Shown: piece after piece, positions 51,783 through 61,607 of the stretch
Layout of the letters: each line of letters opens with the position of its first letter
Numbering within the stretch: position 1 is the stretch's first letter
Assembly: GCF_008011855.1 (NCBI RefSeq)
Contig: NZ_VOUX01000001.1
Coordinates: 62,001 to 126,000 of the forward strand
DNA length: 64,000 nt
Origin: Serratia bockelmannii
Lineage (GTDB): Bacteria; Pseudomonadota; Gammaproteobacteria; Enterobacterales; Enterobacteriaceae
Direction of reading: 5' to 3'
Notes under the pieces: model-generated
Databases searched by the model: none
What the model was told of the DNA's origin: nothing
Seen by the model: the letters and a program-made list of their open reading frames with translations, nothing else
Made by a program: the position numbers and the translations under genes

Positions 51783-53110
51783 ACGGCCGCTGGCGGAGAG
51801 CACAACAGCGGTGCGTTATCGCGTTGGGGATCTTCTCCTGCTCGGTCTTCGCCAGCCAGAATGACCAACAGGTCATCGCACGGGGAAAATATCTGGCTAC
51901 CGCCGCAGATTGCGCGGCTTGTCACCGCGGCAGCGCCCAACAGGACGCCCCCTATGTCGGCGGTTATGCCATCGCTTCGCCGATGGGCGACATCATCGCC
52001 AGTAATATCACGCCCGCCAAAGGAACCGGCATTGGCGACTACAGTGAACCGGAGTTTCGCCGCGCCTTAACGCAGGGCATTCGGCGGGACGGTCAACCCT
52101 TGTATCCCGCCATGCCCTATACCGCTTATCAGGGGTTGAGCGATGACGATCTGCACGCGTTGTATCGCTATTTTATGGCCGGGGTCGCACCGGTCGATCG
52201 TGCGGTGCCTGAGACCCAACTGAGGTTCCCTTTTTCCTGGCGTTATGCGATCCACGGCTGGAACTGGCTGTTTCTGAAAAAAACGCCCGTCGATGCAGAC
52301 GAGAAGAAGGCGCGTGGTCGCTATCTGGTGGATGTGTTGGGGCATTGCTCGGCGTGTCACAGCCCACGTAATGGGATGATGGCTGAACGCGACGATCGCT
52401 ACCTAGCGGGCGGGGAGGCAGGCGGTTGGATCGCGCCGAATATCACCTCGGATCCCGTGAGCGGCATCGGCGGCTGGAGCCGGGAAGAATTGGTGCAGTA
52501 TCTGCGAACCGGGCGCAATGACAAAGCCCAGGCGGCCGGCGGCATGGCGGAGGCGGTGGAGCATAGCCTGCGTTTCCTGAGTGACGATGATCTCGACGCT
52601 ATCGCCGATTGGCTTAAACAAACGCCGCCGATCGTCACCGTACAAGGAACGAAAGCGGCCTATCACTATCAGGGAGGCGGCCAAGGCGACCCTGCTGGGC
52701 AGGCGCTGTATGCCGCTGCCTGCGCCAGCTGCCATCGCCTGGGCGGCGAGGGGGCTTACGACGGCCATTTCCCTTCTTTGACGCACAACTCCACCGTAGG
52801 CAGCGAGCAGGCCAATAACCTGATCATGGTGATGCTGCATGGCGTGCAGCGCCAGGGGGAGACGCTGCAGACCTGGATGCCGGGGTTCGCCGATAGCCTG
52901 GATGACCGGCAACTGGCCGAGTTGGGCAATTACGTATTGCAGCAATTCGGCAATCCGGCGGTCAGGATAACGCCGGAGCAAGTGGCTCTGCAGCGGGCGG
53001 GCGGTGAAAAACCGTTGTTGATTGCGTCATTGCCTTATGTGTTCTGGGGCGGCGTATTGCTGGTATTGATCGTCATTGGGGCGTGGGTGAAACGTCGGGT
53101 GAAGCATTGA
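51779..53110 (+). CDS. Membrane-anchored triheme cytochrome c
   Basis: 443 residues with three CxxCH haem sites (CAACH at 45, CSACH at 190, CASCH at 315), an N-terminal export signal and a C-terminal anchor helix (ASLPYVFWGGVLLVLIVIGAW). Resembles the cytochrome subunit of alcohol, aldehyde and gluconate dehydrogenases. Starts with GTG and overlaps the MarR stop. With the next two genes it should take electrons from a molybdenum hydroxylase to the quinone pool. Confidence 0.9.
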   Translation: MNGRWRRAQQRCVIALGIFSCSVFASQNDQQVIARGKYLATAADCAACHRGSAQQDAPYVGGYAIASPMGDIIASNITPAKGTGIGDYSEPEFRRALTQGIRRDGQPLYPAMPYTAYQGLSDDDLHALYRYFMAGVAPVDRAVPETQLRFPFSWRYAIHGWNWLFLKKTPVDADEKKARGRYLVDVLGHCSACHSPRNGMMAERDDRYLAGGEAGGWIAPNITSDPVSGIGGWSREELVQYLRTGRNDKAQAAGGMAEAVEHSLRFLSDDDLDAIADWLKQTPPIVTVQGTKAAYHYQGGGQGDPAGQALYAAACASCHRLGGEGAYDGHFPSLTHNSTVGSEQANNLIMVMLHGVQRQGETLQTWMPGFADSLDDRQLAELGNYVLQQFGNPAVRITPEQVALQRAGGEKPLLIASLPYVFWGGVLLVLIVIGAWVKRRVKH

Positions 53111-53126
53111 TCCAAGAGAGGATGGC

Positions 53127-53579
53127 ATGAAGTTCAATTTGAACGGCCAGGCGGTCGAATTTAACGGCGAGCCGGATACGCCGCTGCTGTGGGTGATCCG
53201 AGAACATTTTAAGTTAACCGGCACCAAGTTCGGCTGCGGTATTGGCGCCTGTGGCGCCTGTACGGTACATGTCGACGGTAAGGCAGTGCGTTCATGTTGC
53301 TATCCGCTGCAATTGGTGCGCGATCGGCAGGTGACCACCATCGAAGGACTGTCCCTCGATCGCCGTCATCCGGTGCAGCAGGCCTGGATTGCGGAGGATG
53401 TGCCGCAGTGCGGCTACTGCCAATCAGGCATGATCATGGCGGTCAGCGCGCTGCTGGCGGAACACCCGAGGCCGGACGATCGGCAGATAGATACGGGCCT
53501 GACCAATCTGTGCCGCTGCGCCACCTACCACCGGATCCGTGCGGCGGTGCACCGCGCCGCGGACAAGGGAGGATCTTGA
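53127..53579 (+). CDS. 2Fe-2S subunit of a molybdenum hydroxylase
   Basis: 150 residues with two 2Fe-2S clusters: plant-type CGIGACGACTVHVDG with a later Cys in VRSCCYPL, and the xanthine-oxidase type CGYCQSGM ... LCRCATYHRI. This is the IorA/NicA-like small subunit that passes electrons from the Mo centre. No signal peptide; probably exported with the Tat-dependent Mo subunit. The stop is two bases before the next start. Confidence 0.92.
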   Translation: MKFNLNGQAVEFNGEPDTPLLWVIREHFKLTGTKFGCGIGACGACTVHVDGKAVRSCCYPLQLVRDRQVTTIEGLSLDRRHPVQQAWIAEDVPQCGYCQSGMIMAVSALLAEHPRPDDRQIDTGLTNLCRCATYHRIRAAVHRAADKGGS

Positions 53580-53581
53580 GT

Positions 53582-55825
53582 ATGGCGATCACCCGCAGAA
53601 CCTTGATAAAAGGCAGCGCGTTGGCAGTGGCCGCCATGCTGCTGCCGATATCGACGCGCAGCCTGGCGGCCGTGGTTTCACAGGACATGGCGCCACCGGA
53701 CGGTCAGCATGAATTGAACGATTGGATCTGGATCGATCGCGATGGGCGCATCGTTATCGGCGTGTCGCAATGTGAGGTCGGGCAGGGGATTTACACCGGC
53801 CTGGCCGAAGTGGTGGCGGCGGAGATGGATGCCGATTGGGCGCAGGTGACGGTGAAATTCGTCACCGGCCGTGACGCTTACCGTCAGGTTGCCGGGGGTG
53901 AGGCTTTCGCACAGTTTGTCGCCGCCTCAACCTCCATGACCAAATTTTATCAGCGTGCCCGGCTGGCCGGCGCACAGGCGAGAGATTTTTTTCTGCGGGC
54001 CGGCGCAAAACATTTCGCGCTTTCACCGGCGCAGTGCCGCACGGAGAAAGGCTGGGTGCTTGAGAAAGGCGGACAGCGCAAGGTCGCCTACTGCGATCTG
54101 GTGCGCTATGCCGCCGAGCTGCCGTTGGATCCGCAGCCTGGTTTAAAGAGTGAGGCGCAAGAGCGAGAGAGTGTCATTGGCAAGCCGCTGTTGCGGGTCG
54201 ATACGCCGGAGAAAGTGGACGGCAGTGCGATTTACGGTATCGATATCGACTTGCCGGAGATGCTGATCGGCGTCCCCTGGATGGTGCCCGATCTCAGCGG
54301 AAAGCTGGTCGCCGTGCGCAATGAACGGCAGATTCGGGCCATGCCGGGCGTGGTGGATCTGGTGCTGACCCGGCAGTGGTCGATGAACAACATGGTCGGA
54401 TTGGATCACGATATGTCGCTCAATACGGTGATCGTGGTGGCGGCGAGCTACTGGCAGGCCAAAAAGGCGGCGGATTTGCTGGAGGTCGACTGGCTGCCGG
54501 GCACAGGAAAAGCGCTGACCGATAGCGCGATTGCGGCGGAGAATCTGGCGATGCTGGATGGCGATACACTGGTGCCGGCGGTCGATCGCGGCGAGGCGTC
54601 GGCGTTGATTCGTGGCGCTGAACAAGGTTCACGCTTGCATGAGGCGCGTTACAGCGCACCTTATGTGGCGCACGCCACCCTGGAGCCTTGCAATGCCACC
54701 AGCCATTACGGCGAGGGCCGTATCAAAACCTGGGGCCCTTTCCAGGGCCAGGACATGGTACGCAACGTTCTGGCGAAAATGTTCGGGCTGAAGCCGACGG
54801 ATGTGGTGGTGAATACGACCTATCTGGGGGGCAGCTTTGGGCGCAAATATCTGCCGGATGCCGTGATGCATGCTACCGCCGCCTCCCGGGTGGTGGGGAA
54901 ACCGGTCAAAGTGATCTATCCGCGCGAGATCGACATGCGGCATGAATACTATCGTCCGGCCTGTATCAGCCATTATCGGGCGCTGTTGGATGAAAACGAC
55001 TATCCGCAGGCGCTGTGGGCGCGCTATGCCGGGCAGTCTCTCTTCTGGCAAATGCGGCGCGAAACGGTCAACGAGGCCGGGGGATGGGATGAAAGTATGG
55101 TGGAGTGCGTTTACAGCACGCCGTATCGCATCCCACACCTGAAGGTGGAGGCCGGCATCGTCGATCAGCCGATCTCCCTGAGCTATCTGCGCGGTGTCGG
55201 CAGCGTCGCCAGCCTGTTCTTTTTGGAAAGCTTTATCAGCGAACTCAGCCATAAGGCCAACCGGGACGAATATTCGTATCGGCGGCATCTGTTGCAGGAC
55301 AGCCCGGAAGCGTTGCGCGTCCTGGACGCCACCGCGGCGGCGGCCGGTTGGCAGCATGAACCGCCGTCGGGCGTTTATCGCGGTATGGCGTGCAATATTT
55401 GGGTCGGCCGCAATAACGCTTTCACCACCTACGTCGGTTTGGTGGTTGAAATCGCCATCCAGGGGGGGCGACTACGGGTGCTGCGCGCGGTATGTGCGAT
55501 TGACTGTGGCAAGGTGATAAACCCGAACCTGGTGCGTGCCAACGTAGAGGGCGGCATCGGCTTTGCGCTGACCACCTGTCTGCACAGCGAGCTGCATTTT
55601 GAACGGGGCGGCGTGGTGGAAGGGAATTTCGATCGCTATCCGCTGCTCGCGATCGCCGAAATGCCCAAGGTGGAGGTCGTGGTGCTCGATAGCGCGCGTG
55701 CACCGCAGGGATGCGGGGAAGTATCGACTGCGGTGGTCGCCCCGGCGATAGCCAGCGCGCTGCATAAGGCCACCGGCAAAACCTATCGTACTATGCCGTT
55801 CCCACGCGAGTTCTCGTCGGTGTAA
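53582..55825 (+). CDS. Molybdopterin-binding large subunit, isoquinoline/aldehyde oxidoreductase type
   Basis: 747 residues. N-terminal Tat signal (ITRRTLIKGSALAVAAMLLP), then tandem Ald_Xan_dh_C2-type domains: VSQCEVGQGIYTGLAEVVAAE, HATLEPCNATSHY, TYLGGSFGRKYLPDAV and the C-terminal PQGCGEVS with the catalytic Glu. This is the IorB/NicB family, which hydroxylates N-heterocycles or oxidises aldehydes with water. Only the frame from 53582 makes sense; the longer frame upstream lies over the 2Fe-2S gene. Needs Mo cofactor, so it is linked to the molybdate importer 4.3 kb upstream. Confidence 0.9.
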   Translation: MAITRRTLIKGSALAVAAMLLPISTRSLAAVVSQDMAPPDGQHELNDWIWIDRDGRIVIGVSQCEVGQGIYTGLAEVVAAEMDADWAQVTVKFVTGRDAYRQVAGGEAFAQFVAASTSMTKFYQRARLAGAQARDFFLRAGAKHFALSPAQCRTEKGWVLEKGGQRKVAYCDLVRYAAELPLDPQPGLKSEAQERESVIGKPLLRVDTPEKVDGSAIYGIDIDLPEMLIGVPWMVPDLSGKLVAVRNERQIRAMPGVVDLVLTRQWSMNNMVGLDHDMSLNTVIVVAASYWQAKKAADLLEVDWLPGTGKALTDSAIAAENLAMLDGDTLVPAVDRGEASALIRGAEQGSRLHEARYSAPYVAHATLEPCNATSHYGEGRIKTWGPFQGQDMVRNVLAKMFGLKPTDVVVNTTYLGGSFGRKYLPDAVMHATAASRVVGKPVKVIYPREIDMRHEYYRPACISHYRALLDENDYPQALWARYAGQSLFWQMRRETVNEAGGWDESMVECVYSTPYRIPHLKVEAGIVDQPISLSYLRGVGSVASLFFLESFISELSHKANRDEYSYRRHLLQDSPEALRVLDATAAAAGWQHEPPSGVYRGMACNIWVGRNNAFTTYVGLVVEIAIQGGRLRVLRAVCAIDCGKVINPNLVRANVEGGIGFALTTCLHSELHFERGGVVEGNFDRYPLLAIAEMPKVEVVVLDSARAPQGCGEVSTAVVAPAIASALHKATGKTYRTMPFPREFSSV

Positions 55826-55831
55826 CGGCAG

Positions 55832-55854
55832 CCGCCGGTTTGGCCAGCCGGCGG
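55832..55854. terminator. GC hairpin between Mo hydroxylase and RHH gene
   Basis: Seven-base stem CCGCCGG/CCGGCGG with a nine-base loop between convergent stops. No U-run. Confidence 0.5.
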
Positions 55855-55863
55855 GCCGTGCGG

Positions 55864-56166
55864 TCAGAGCTTTTTCAGCAGTTCCAGCAGTTGCGCTTCG
55901 CTTTTCTCCGCCAATCCGTCGATCGCCAGTTTGATGATGTCGGAACGGGTGATGCGCACGATGCCGTTGCGCGCCGCCTGCACGATCACTTCATCGATAG
56001 CCTCAATGTGGTTGTCCGTCAGGCTGACGGAGATCGCCTTATAGGTGCGCTTGCGGCCGGCCGGTTTGGCTTCTGGCGCGGGCGCCGCGACCGGCAGCGT
56101 GTGCGAGGTGGCGCTGTTGATGAATTCGTCTTCCGACATGCGGTGGGTGGGGGTGCGTTTTTTCAC
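55864..56166 (-). CDS. Ribbon-helix-helix partition-like protein
   Basis: 100 residues with an RHH-like C-terminal part (YKAISVSLTDNHIEAIDEVIVQAARNGIVRITRSDIIKLAIDGL, read in parts) and a flexible basic N-terminus. Starts with GTG in the overlap GTGA with the ParA stop, which sets the start at 56166. Layout matches the ParG/ParF type: small RHH partner after a small ParA. It is chromosomal here and may work with the repeats upstream of parA. Confidence 0.75.
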   Translation of the reverse strand: MKKRTPTHRMSEDEFINSATSHTLPVAAPAPEAKPAGRKRTYKAISVSLTDNHIEAIDEVIVQAARNGIVRITRSDIIKLAIDGLAEKSEAQLLELLKKL

Positions 56167-56798
56167 AGGATCACCTCTTTCACCAGGCATTCAATTTCGC
56201 TCTGCGCCTTTTCGTTGTTCGCCTCGTGCACGGTGATGGCTTCACCCCAGGCGTCACGGTAAATCTTGCGGTCGCACAGGCGGTTGCTCACCAGGGTGAA
56301 CTCCGGGTATTCGCTCAGCACCTGCGCCGCTTCGTTGGCTTCATTAATGAAGATATTGGTCGGGCACATGTTCAATACGATGTAGCCTTTGACCTTCTCG
56401 TTGTATTCCTGCGCGGTGGAGAACATCTCCGACAGATAGCCAATGGTGTCGAGATCCATCTGCGAAGGGCGCAGCGGCGAGAGGAACAGATCGGCGGCCA
56501 GCAGGCCGGAGCGCAGTTCGGCGCTGTCGCGGCCGGCGGTGTCGACGATCACGTAGTCGTAATGGCGATCGAGCTCCAGCAGCGTTTCCTTGATTTTACC
56601 CGACGCGGCCACCACCGGAATGTGCGGCAGCCCCTCGACGTTCTGACGGTCGTTGTACCAGGTCATGATCGATTTCTGGTCGTCGGCATCGACGATGATC
56701 GCCGTCTTGCCTTGCTTAAGAATCAGATACCCGGCGATGTTCACCGCTTTCGTCGACTTGCCGACGCCGCCTTTTTGCGAGCCAATCAGGACAATCAT
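56163..56798 (-). CDS. Small ParA-family ATPase (ParF-like)
   Basis: 211 residues with a deviant Walker A, KGGVGKST, at the N-terminus (MIVLIGSQKGGVGKST), Walker A' DADDQKS and Walker B VIVDTAGRDS. No N-terminal HTH, as in the ParF type of plasmid partition ATPases. Coupled to the RHH gene by a GTGA overlap. The start is ATG 56798 rather than a TTG five codons earlier. The upstream gap carries TTATTAAG repeats that may serve as operator or centromere. Confidence 0.85.
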   Translation of the reverse strand: MIVLIGSQKGGVGKSTKAVNIAGYLILKQGKTAIIVDADDQKSIMTWYNDRQNVEGLPHIPVVAASGKIKETLLELDRHYDYVIVDTAGRDSAELRSGLLAADLFLSPLRPSQMDLDTIGYLSEMFSTAQEYNEKVKGYIVLNMCPTNIFINEANEAAQVLSEYPEFTLVSNRLCDRKIYRDAWGEAITVHEANNEKAQSEIECLVKEVIL

Positions 56799-57070
56799 GC
56801 TGCCATCTCTCAAGTTATTAAGCTGATAACTTATTAAGTTAATGTGCTTATTAGGTTGATAATCAAACAGGTTAACAAGAACAACTCGCGAACAATATGC
56901 ACCAACTGCGGCGGCTTGCCAAGCCAGTATGTTGTTAACTGCGCAGCTTATTTTGCGGTGAATCGGCCGGGTGGGTAAGTAGGAATTCTCTGGGAAGTGG
57001 CGGAACGGAAGAGAGTTTTTGTTAATTTAACAGCTTAATAAGTTAGTGACCCATTAAGCTGTTGCCGACA
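56799..57070. repeat. TTATTAAG repeats upstream of parA, candidate partition site
   Basis: GTTATTAAG (56814), CTTATTAAG (56830) and CTTATTAGG (56847) recur at 16-17-base spacing, and CTTAATAAG appears again at 57034. The region is AT-rich and gene-free. Regular spacing of short repeats beside a ParA/RHH pair is the pattern of a ParG-type operator or centromere. Confidence 0.55.
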
Positions 57071-57412
57071 TTATTTCTTCATCATCGCCTTCAGGTTGGC
57101 GAACGGGTTGTGGGTGGCGACGCCGATATCTTTCTGAGCGTCTTCACCGGCCACCACCGTTGAACCGTATTGATCGGCCTCGGTGTATTTCGAGTGCTCG
57201 TGGTCGTGACAATACAGGCACAGCATTTCCCAGTTGCTGCCGTCTTCGGGGTTGTTGCTGTGATCGTGATCGATATGGTGCACCGTCAGTTCGCGCAGGT
57301 TGGAATAGACGAATTCGCGTGAGCAGCGCCCGCACACCCAGGGGAACAGTTTCAGCGCTTTTTCGCGGTAGCCGGTTTCCAGCTTCGCATAGTTTTTGGG
57401 GATATAGGCCAT
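57071..57412 (-). CDS. yajD: HNH nuclease-family protein YajD
   Basis: 113 residues matching E. coli YajD: KNYAKLETGYREKALKLFPWVCGRCSREFVYSNL, HNH core HHIDHDHSNNPEDGSNWEMLCLYCHDHEH (read in parts) and zinc Cys pairs CGRC and CLYC. HNH endonuclease fold; cellular role unknown. The start at MAYIPKNYA is chosen by family alignment. Confidence 0.93.
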   Translation of the reverse strand: MAYIPKNYAKLETGYREKALKLFPWVCGRCSREFVYSNLRELTVHHIDHDHSNNPEDGSNWEMLCLYCHDHEHSKYTEADQYGSTVVAGEDAQKDIGVATHNPFANLKAMMKK

Positions 57413-57466
57413 GGTGGTTGTCCGTCGTGAATCACTATGCGGCAAATAATACCACACTGCGTGCGG

Positions 57467-58384
57467 CTACAACGTGCGGCTCATCTTGCCGTTGTCAAAC
57501 GTCTCCACCGCCCAGTCGATAAACGCCCGCAGCTTGCCGCTGAGGTGGCGATTGGACGGGTAGACCACGTACATTTGCTCCGGCGGCGGCTGCCAATCGT
57601 GCAGCAGACTGACCAGCTCGCCGCTGTCGAGGTGCGGCTGCGCCATAAACCGATAGATCTGGATGATGCCCAATCCGGCCAGGCTCGCCGCCAGCAGCGC
57701 GTTGCCTTCATTGATGCTGACCGGGGAGCGCTGTTGAATGGCGATCTCTTTGCCGTGTTCGGCATAGCGCTGCGGGTGGATGCGGTCGTTAAGCGGGTGG
57801 CGATAGTGCACCATCGGAAAACCCTGTTCCAGATCGCACGGGTGGCGCGGCTTACCGTGAAGCGCCAGGTAGGCTGGGGTGGCGCAGCTGACCCAGTCCA
57901 AATCGAACAGGCGCCGGGCGATCAGGCTGGAGTCGGCCAACGGACCGCTGCGGATCACGCAGTCGGTGCTGTCGCTGATCAGATCGATCACGCGGTCGCC
58001 GACGCTCAGATCGATCTGTATCTGCGGATAGCGTGCCAGAAAGTCGGGCAGTGCCGGCAGCAGTAAGCGACGTGCGGTGCCACCGCCGGTGTCGATACGC
58101 AGCACGCCCTGCGGAGAGCTTTGCGATTCGGTCAGGCAGCCTTCCATCTGCTCCAAATCCGCCAGCCATTTCACCGTATTCTGGTAATAGCATTCACCTT
58201 CGCGGGTGACCGACACGCTGCGGGTGGTGCGCTGGAACAGCTTGGTCTGCAGGTGATCCTCCAGATTCTGGATCAGCTTGGTGACCGTCGCTTTCGGCAT
58301 GCCCAGCGACTCGGCGGCGCGGGTAAAGCCGCCGGTTTCCACCACGCGGTTAAATACCCGGATAGCGAGCAAATGATGGTCCAT
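57467..58384 (-). CDS. LysR-family regulator
   Basis: 305-residue LTTR with HTH in VFNRVVETGGFTRAAESLGMPKATVTKLIQ and a CrgA/DmlR-like effector domain. Lies after an MFS exporter on the same strand (59-base gap with a hairpin), so the two may be co-transcribed. Effector unknown. Confidence 0.86.
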   Translation of the reverse strand: MDHHLLAIRVFNRVVETGGFTRAAESLGMPKATVTKLIQNLEDHLQTKLFQRTTRSVSVTREGECYYQNTVKWLADLEQMEGCLTESQSSPQGVLRIDTGGGTARRLLLPALPDFLARYPQIQIDLSVGDRVIDLISDSTDCVIRSGPLADSSLIARRLFDLDWVSCATPAYLALHGKPRHPCDLEQGFPMVHYRHPLNDRIHPQRYAEHGKEIAIQQRSPVSINEGNALLAASLAGLGIIQIYRFMAQPHLDSGELVSLLHDWQPPPEQMYVVYPSNRHLSGKLRAFIDWAVETFDNGKMSRTL

Positions 58385-58397
58385 AGGTTCTCAACGC

Positions 58398-58423
58398 CAT
58401 GCCCCGGCGACGGCCGGGGCATG
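58398..58423. other. Ten-base hairpin between MFS and LysR genes
   Basis: Perfect stem CATGCCCCGG/CCGGGGCATG with a six-base loop; on the plus strand it is followed by TTT. It may attenuate read-through from the MFS gene or control the LysR leader. Confidence 0.5.
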
Positions 58424-58443
58424 TTTCTGCAGATAGATAATGA

Positions 58444-59628
58444 TTAACACTGTTTAGCGCCAATCGCGCCGGAGCGCAAGCTGAGGCCGAATACCAGCGT
58501 GGCGGAAAGGATCAGCGCACCGCCAAACAGCATGGCGCTGCTGACGCCCTGCCAGTCCACCACCTCGCCGCCCAGCAGGGCGCCGGAAGCCAGCGCGATC
58601 TGGATGACGCACACCAACAGCGCCTGGCCGGCTTCCGGCGCCTGCGGCACGGCGGCGAACATCCAGTTGGTGGCGCAGACCGGCACGGCGCCAAAGGCCA
58701 GCCCCCATACCAGCACCATCAGCGTGGCGCCGGCGAGGCCGCTGAGCAGCGGCGAAACGATTAAAATGCCCGCCAGCATGGCGGCGATCAGTATGAAGGT
58801 GGCGCGCAGGCTGTATTCCCCCAGACGCTCGCCGAGGAAGGTGCCCAGCAGGCCGATGGCGCCATAGGCCAACAGCTGCAGTGAGATAGCCGATGGGCTG
58901 AGGACGAACACCTGCTGCAGCAGGGGCCGCAGGTAGGTGTAGGCGGCGAAGTGGCCGATGAACAACAGCACGATGGCGATCAGGCCGATGCGCGCCATCG
59001 GCAGGCGCAGCGGCAGTACCAGATCGCGCGGTGTGACCGGCCGGGACGGTGGTACCGAGGTCAGCAAACGCAGCTGCGCCAACAGCACGCCGACCGCCAA
59101 TGCCGCACCGCCGAAGAAGGCGGCGCGCCAGCCGAACAGATCGCCGATCAGCGCCCCGGCCGGCACGCCGCACACCGCGCCGACCGAGATGCCGCTGAGG
59201 ATCAGCGCGGTGGCGCGGCCCTGGCTGGCTTCCGGCACCAGATGGCGGCCGTAGTTGGCGGCGAACGACCAGAAACCGCCGACGCAGATGCCCAGCAGCA
59301 CGCGGCCCAGCAGCATCATCGGGAAGTTGACGGCCAGCGCCGCCACCAGGTTGGACACCATCAGCAGCAGCGACAGCCCCAGCATCAGTAAACGCCGATC
59401 CAGACGGCCGGAAATCAGGCTCAATGCGGGAGCGGCCACCGCCGCCACGATGCCGGGCATGGTGACCATCAGCCCGGCGGTGCCGGTGCTGACGCCAAGT
59501 GAAGGGGCGATGTTGGTCAGCAGGCCGATCGGCAAGAACTCGGTGGTGACCATGACAAAACAGGCGACCGTCAGCGAAAAGATCGCCGGCCACGGGGATA
59601 ATGCAGAGTTATCTTTATTATTCAGCAT
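58444..59628 (-). CDS. MFS transporter (AraJ/SotB/YdhP-like)
   Basis: 394 residues, about twelve helices, with the DHA1-family start VACFVMVTTEFLPIGLLTNIA and motif A-like SLISGRLDRRLLM. Relatives export sugars, drugs or purine ribonucleosides. The start at MLNNKDNSA is set by alignment; the upstream frame is not membrane-like. Lies before a LysR gene. Confidence 0.87.
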   Translation of the reverse strand: MLNNKDNSALSPWPAIFSLTVACFVMVTTEFLPIGLLTNIAPSLGVSTGTAGLMVTMPGIVAAVAAPALSLISGRLDRRLLMLGLSLLLMVSNLVAALAVNFPMMLLGRVLLGICVGGFWSFAANYGRHLVPEASQGRATALILSGISVGAVCGVPAGALIGDLFGWRAAFFGGAALAVGVLLAQLRLLTSVPPSRPVTPRDLVLPLRLPMARIGLIAIVLLFIGHFAAYTYLRPLLQQVFVLSPSAISLQLLAYGAIGLLGTFLGERLGEYSLRATFILIAAMLAGILIVSPLLSGLAGATLMVLVWGLAFGAVPVCATNWMFAAVPQAPEAGQALLVCVIQIALASGALLGGEVVDWQGVSSAMLFGGALILSATLVFGLSLRSGAIGAKQC

Positions 59629-59848
59629 AATGCCGCTCGTCTCAGGTGAATGCGCAGGCCGCGCTCGGGGCGCGGCGTGATCAAAGTCACAATCTACGGC
59701 AGGCCGAAGGCGCAGATAAATCCATCTGCGGTGGTTACACTGTTTCTGAAGGGAAACAATCGCGGCGGCGAGTGAAAACGCGGCTCGCGCCGCGCCTAAG
59801 AGAAAGGAATAAAACGGCATAAGGTTATGACCGAATGCCGCGTGGCGC

Positions 59849-61414
59849 TTATAGCCCCGGCGCTTTCCACAGCGAGGTGGTCAGGCCGTTGTCCACCAGC
59901 GTCAGCTGATCGGCGTAGACCCGCCGCCAGGTTTCTTTCTGTTCCTGATACAGCGCGTGGTGGGTCATGTCCGGCTGATGCTCGCGCTCCCAGCGCACCA
60001 ATCGCTCGCCGGTTTCGGCCAGCGACTCGTATAACCCGGCGCCGACGCCGGCGGCGATCGCGCAGCCCAGCGCGGTGGCCTCTTTCACCACCGGTACCCG
60101 CACCGTCAGCCCGGTGACGTCGCTGAGGATCTGACTCCACAGTTTGCCCTTGGCACCGCCGCCGGCGAACACCAGCGAGCGTGCCTGCACGCCGGAGAAG
60201 GCGGCGATCTGCTCCAGATTGCAGGCGGAGACGATGGCGGCATTCTCCTCCAGCGCGCGGAACAGCGTCTGTTTGTTGCAGCGCTCCGGATCGATAGACA
60301 TGTTGATGAACGACGGCGCCGCGTGATACCAGGTTTTGAAATGCATGGCGTCGGAAAAGATGGGCATCACGCCGTAGGCGCCCGGCGGCACTCTGGCCGC
60401 CATCTCTTCCAGCAGGCTATAGGCATCGACGCCCAGCCGCTCCGCCAGCAGTTTCTCTTCGGCGCAGAACGCGTCGCGGAACCAGCGCATGGTCAGGCCG
60501 GTAAAGAAGCTGATGGATTCTGCCTGCGCCATGCCGGGAATGACGTGAGGGTTGATGCGGATGTTCATCTCCGGATCGATGGCCGGCTCCGGCAGGTTGA
60601 CGATTTGCTGCCAGAAGGTGCCGCCGAGCACCGCCGTCTGCCCGGCGCGCACGATGCCAAGCCCCAGGCTGCCGAGCTGCACGTCGCCGCCGCCCATCAC
60701 CACCGGGGTGCCGCGCAGCAGCCCGCTTTCCTGCGCCGCCTGTTCGGTGACGCACCCCAGCACGCTGCCGGTCTCTTTCACCGGCGACAGAATATCGGCG
60801 CGCAGCCCGGCCATATCGAGCAGCGCCGGCCGCCAGTCACGGCTGCTCAGATCCAGCATGCCGGTGGTGCCGGCGTTGGAAGGATCGACCGCCAGCTCGC
60901 CGCTCAGCATGTTGGCCAGCCAGTCGCTGATCATGGTCAGCGTCGCCGCCTGGCGATAGATGTCCGGGCGGTGGTGCGCCAGCCATAGCAGGCGCGGCAT
61001 GGCGCTCAGCGCCAGCGTCTGGCCGGAGTATTGATACACCTCGCGTTCGAAGCCGTGGTTGTGCAGCTCTTTCAGTTCACTGACCTCATGGCTGGCGCGC
61101 GCATCGACGTTGGCACAGGCCCAGATCGGCACGCCGTTGCGATCGTACAGAACGATGCCTTCGCGCATCGAGCAGCAGGCCACCGCGCGGATCGCCTGAG
61201 CGCTCAATCCAGCGCGTTGCATTGCCTGGCGGATGCACTGGCAGGCCAGCTGCCAGTTGCGGGTGAGGTCAAACTCCATTGAGCCGGGTACGCCCGGCAC
61301 CGCCAGGTGTTGCCACTCCGCCTGGCCGTGCGCGATCTGGTTACCCGCCAAATCGAAGATCACGGCGCGAATGCTGCCTGTTCCTGCATCCAGCGCCATC
61401 AAGTAGTTATCCAT
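59849..61414 (-). CDS. lsrK: Autoinducer-2 kinase LsrK
   Basis: 521-residue FGGY-family kinase collinear with E. coli Lsr[34 protein letters not shown] (here [14 protein letters not shown]), [21 protein letters not shown] and [18 protein letters not shown]. Phosphorylates AI-2 (DPD) in the cytoplasm, trapping it. Divergent from lsrG; no lsrR, lsrACDB or lsrF is visible nearby. Confidence 0.93.
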   Translation of the reverse strand: MDNYLMALDAGTGSIRAVIFDLAGNQIAHGQAEWQHLAVPGVPGSMEFDLTRNWQLACQCIRQAMQRAGLSAQAIRAVACCSMREGIVLYDRNGVPIWACANVDARASHEVSELKELHNHGFEREVYQYSGQTLALSAMPRLLWLAHHRPDIYRQAATLTMISDWLANMLSGELAVDPSNAGTTGMLDLSSRDWRPALLDMAGLRADILSPVKETGSVLGCVTEQAAQESGLLRGTPVVMGGGDVQLGSLGLGIVRAGQTAVLGGTFWQQIVNLPEPAIDPEMNIRINPHVIPGMAQAESISFFTGLTMRWFRDAFCAEEKLLAERLGVDAYSLLEEMAARVPPGAYGVMPIFSDAMHFKTWYHAAPSFINMSIDPERCNKQTLFRALEENAAIVSACNLEQIAAFSGVQARSLVFAGGGAKGKLWSQILSDVTGLTVRVPVVKEATALGCAIAAGVGAGLYESLAETGERLVRWEREHQPDMTHHALYQEQKETWRRVYADQLTLVDNGLTTSLWKAPGL

Positions 61415-61607
61415 AGCCTATGCTCTCAGGGGGAGGAGTGTTAACTATAGATGCCGCCGTCTTCCCTCGCCGGGGGTGGGGTGGGCATCGCCGGTGCGAT
61501 TTGTGAGCCAGGCGGCAAAATTGCCGTTGCGGCAGGGCAATCGACGGGAATGAACCTATGGTTGGAAAGCGCCATGCTACGGCGCGCCGTTCAAACAAGG
61601 AGCTGTC

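Noticed and set aside
53294-53581. Apparent 96-codon N-terminal extension of the molybdenum subunit
   Set aside because: It lies in another frame over the 2Fe-2S gene; the Tat signal at 53582 marks the real start.
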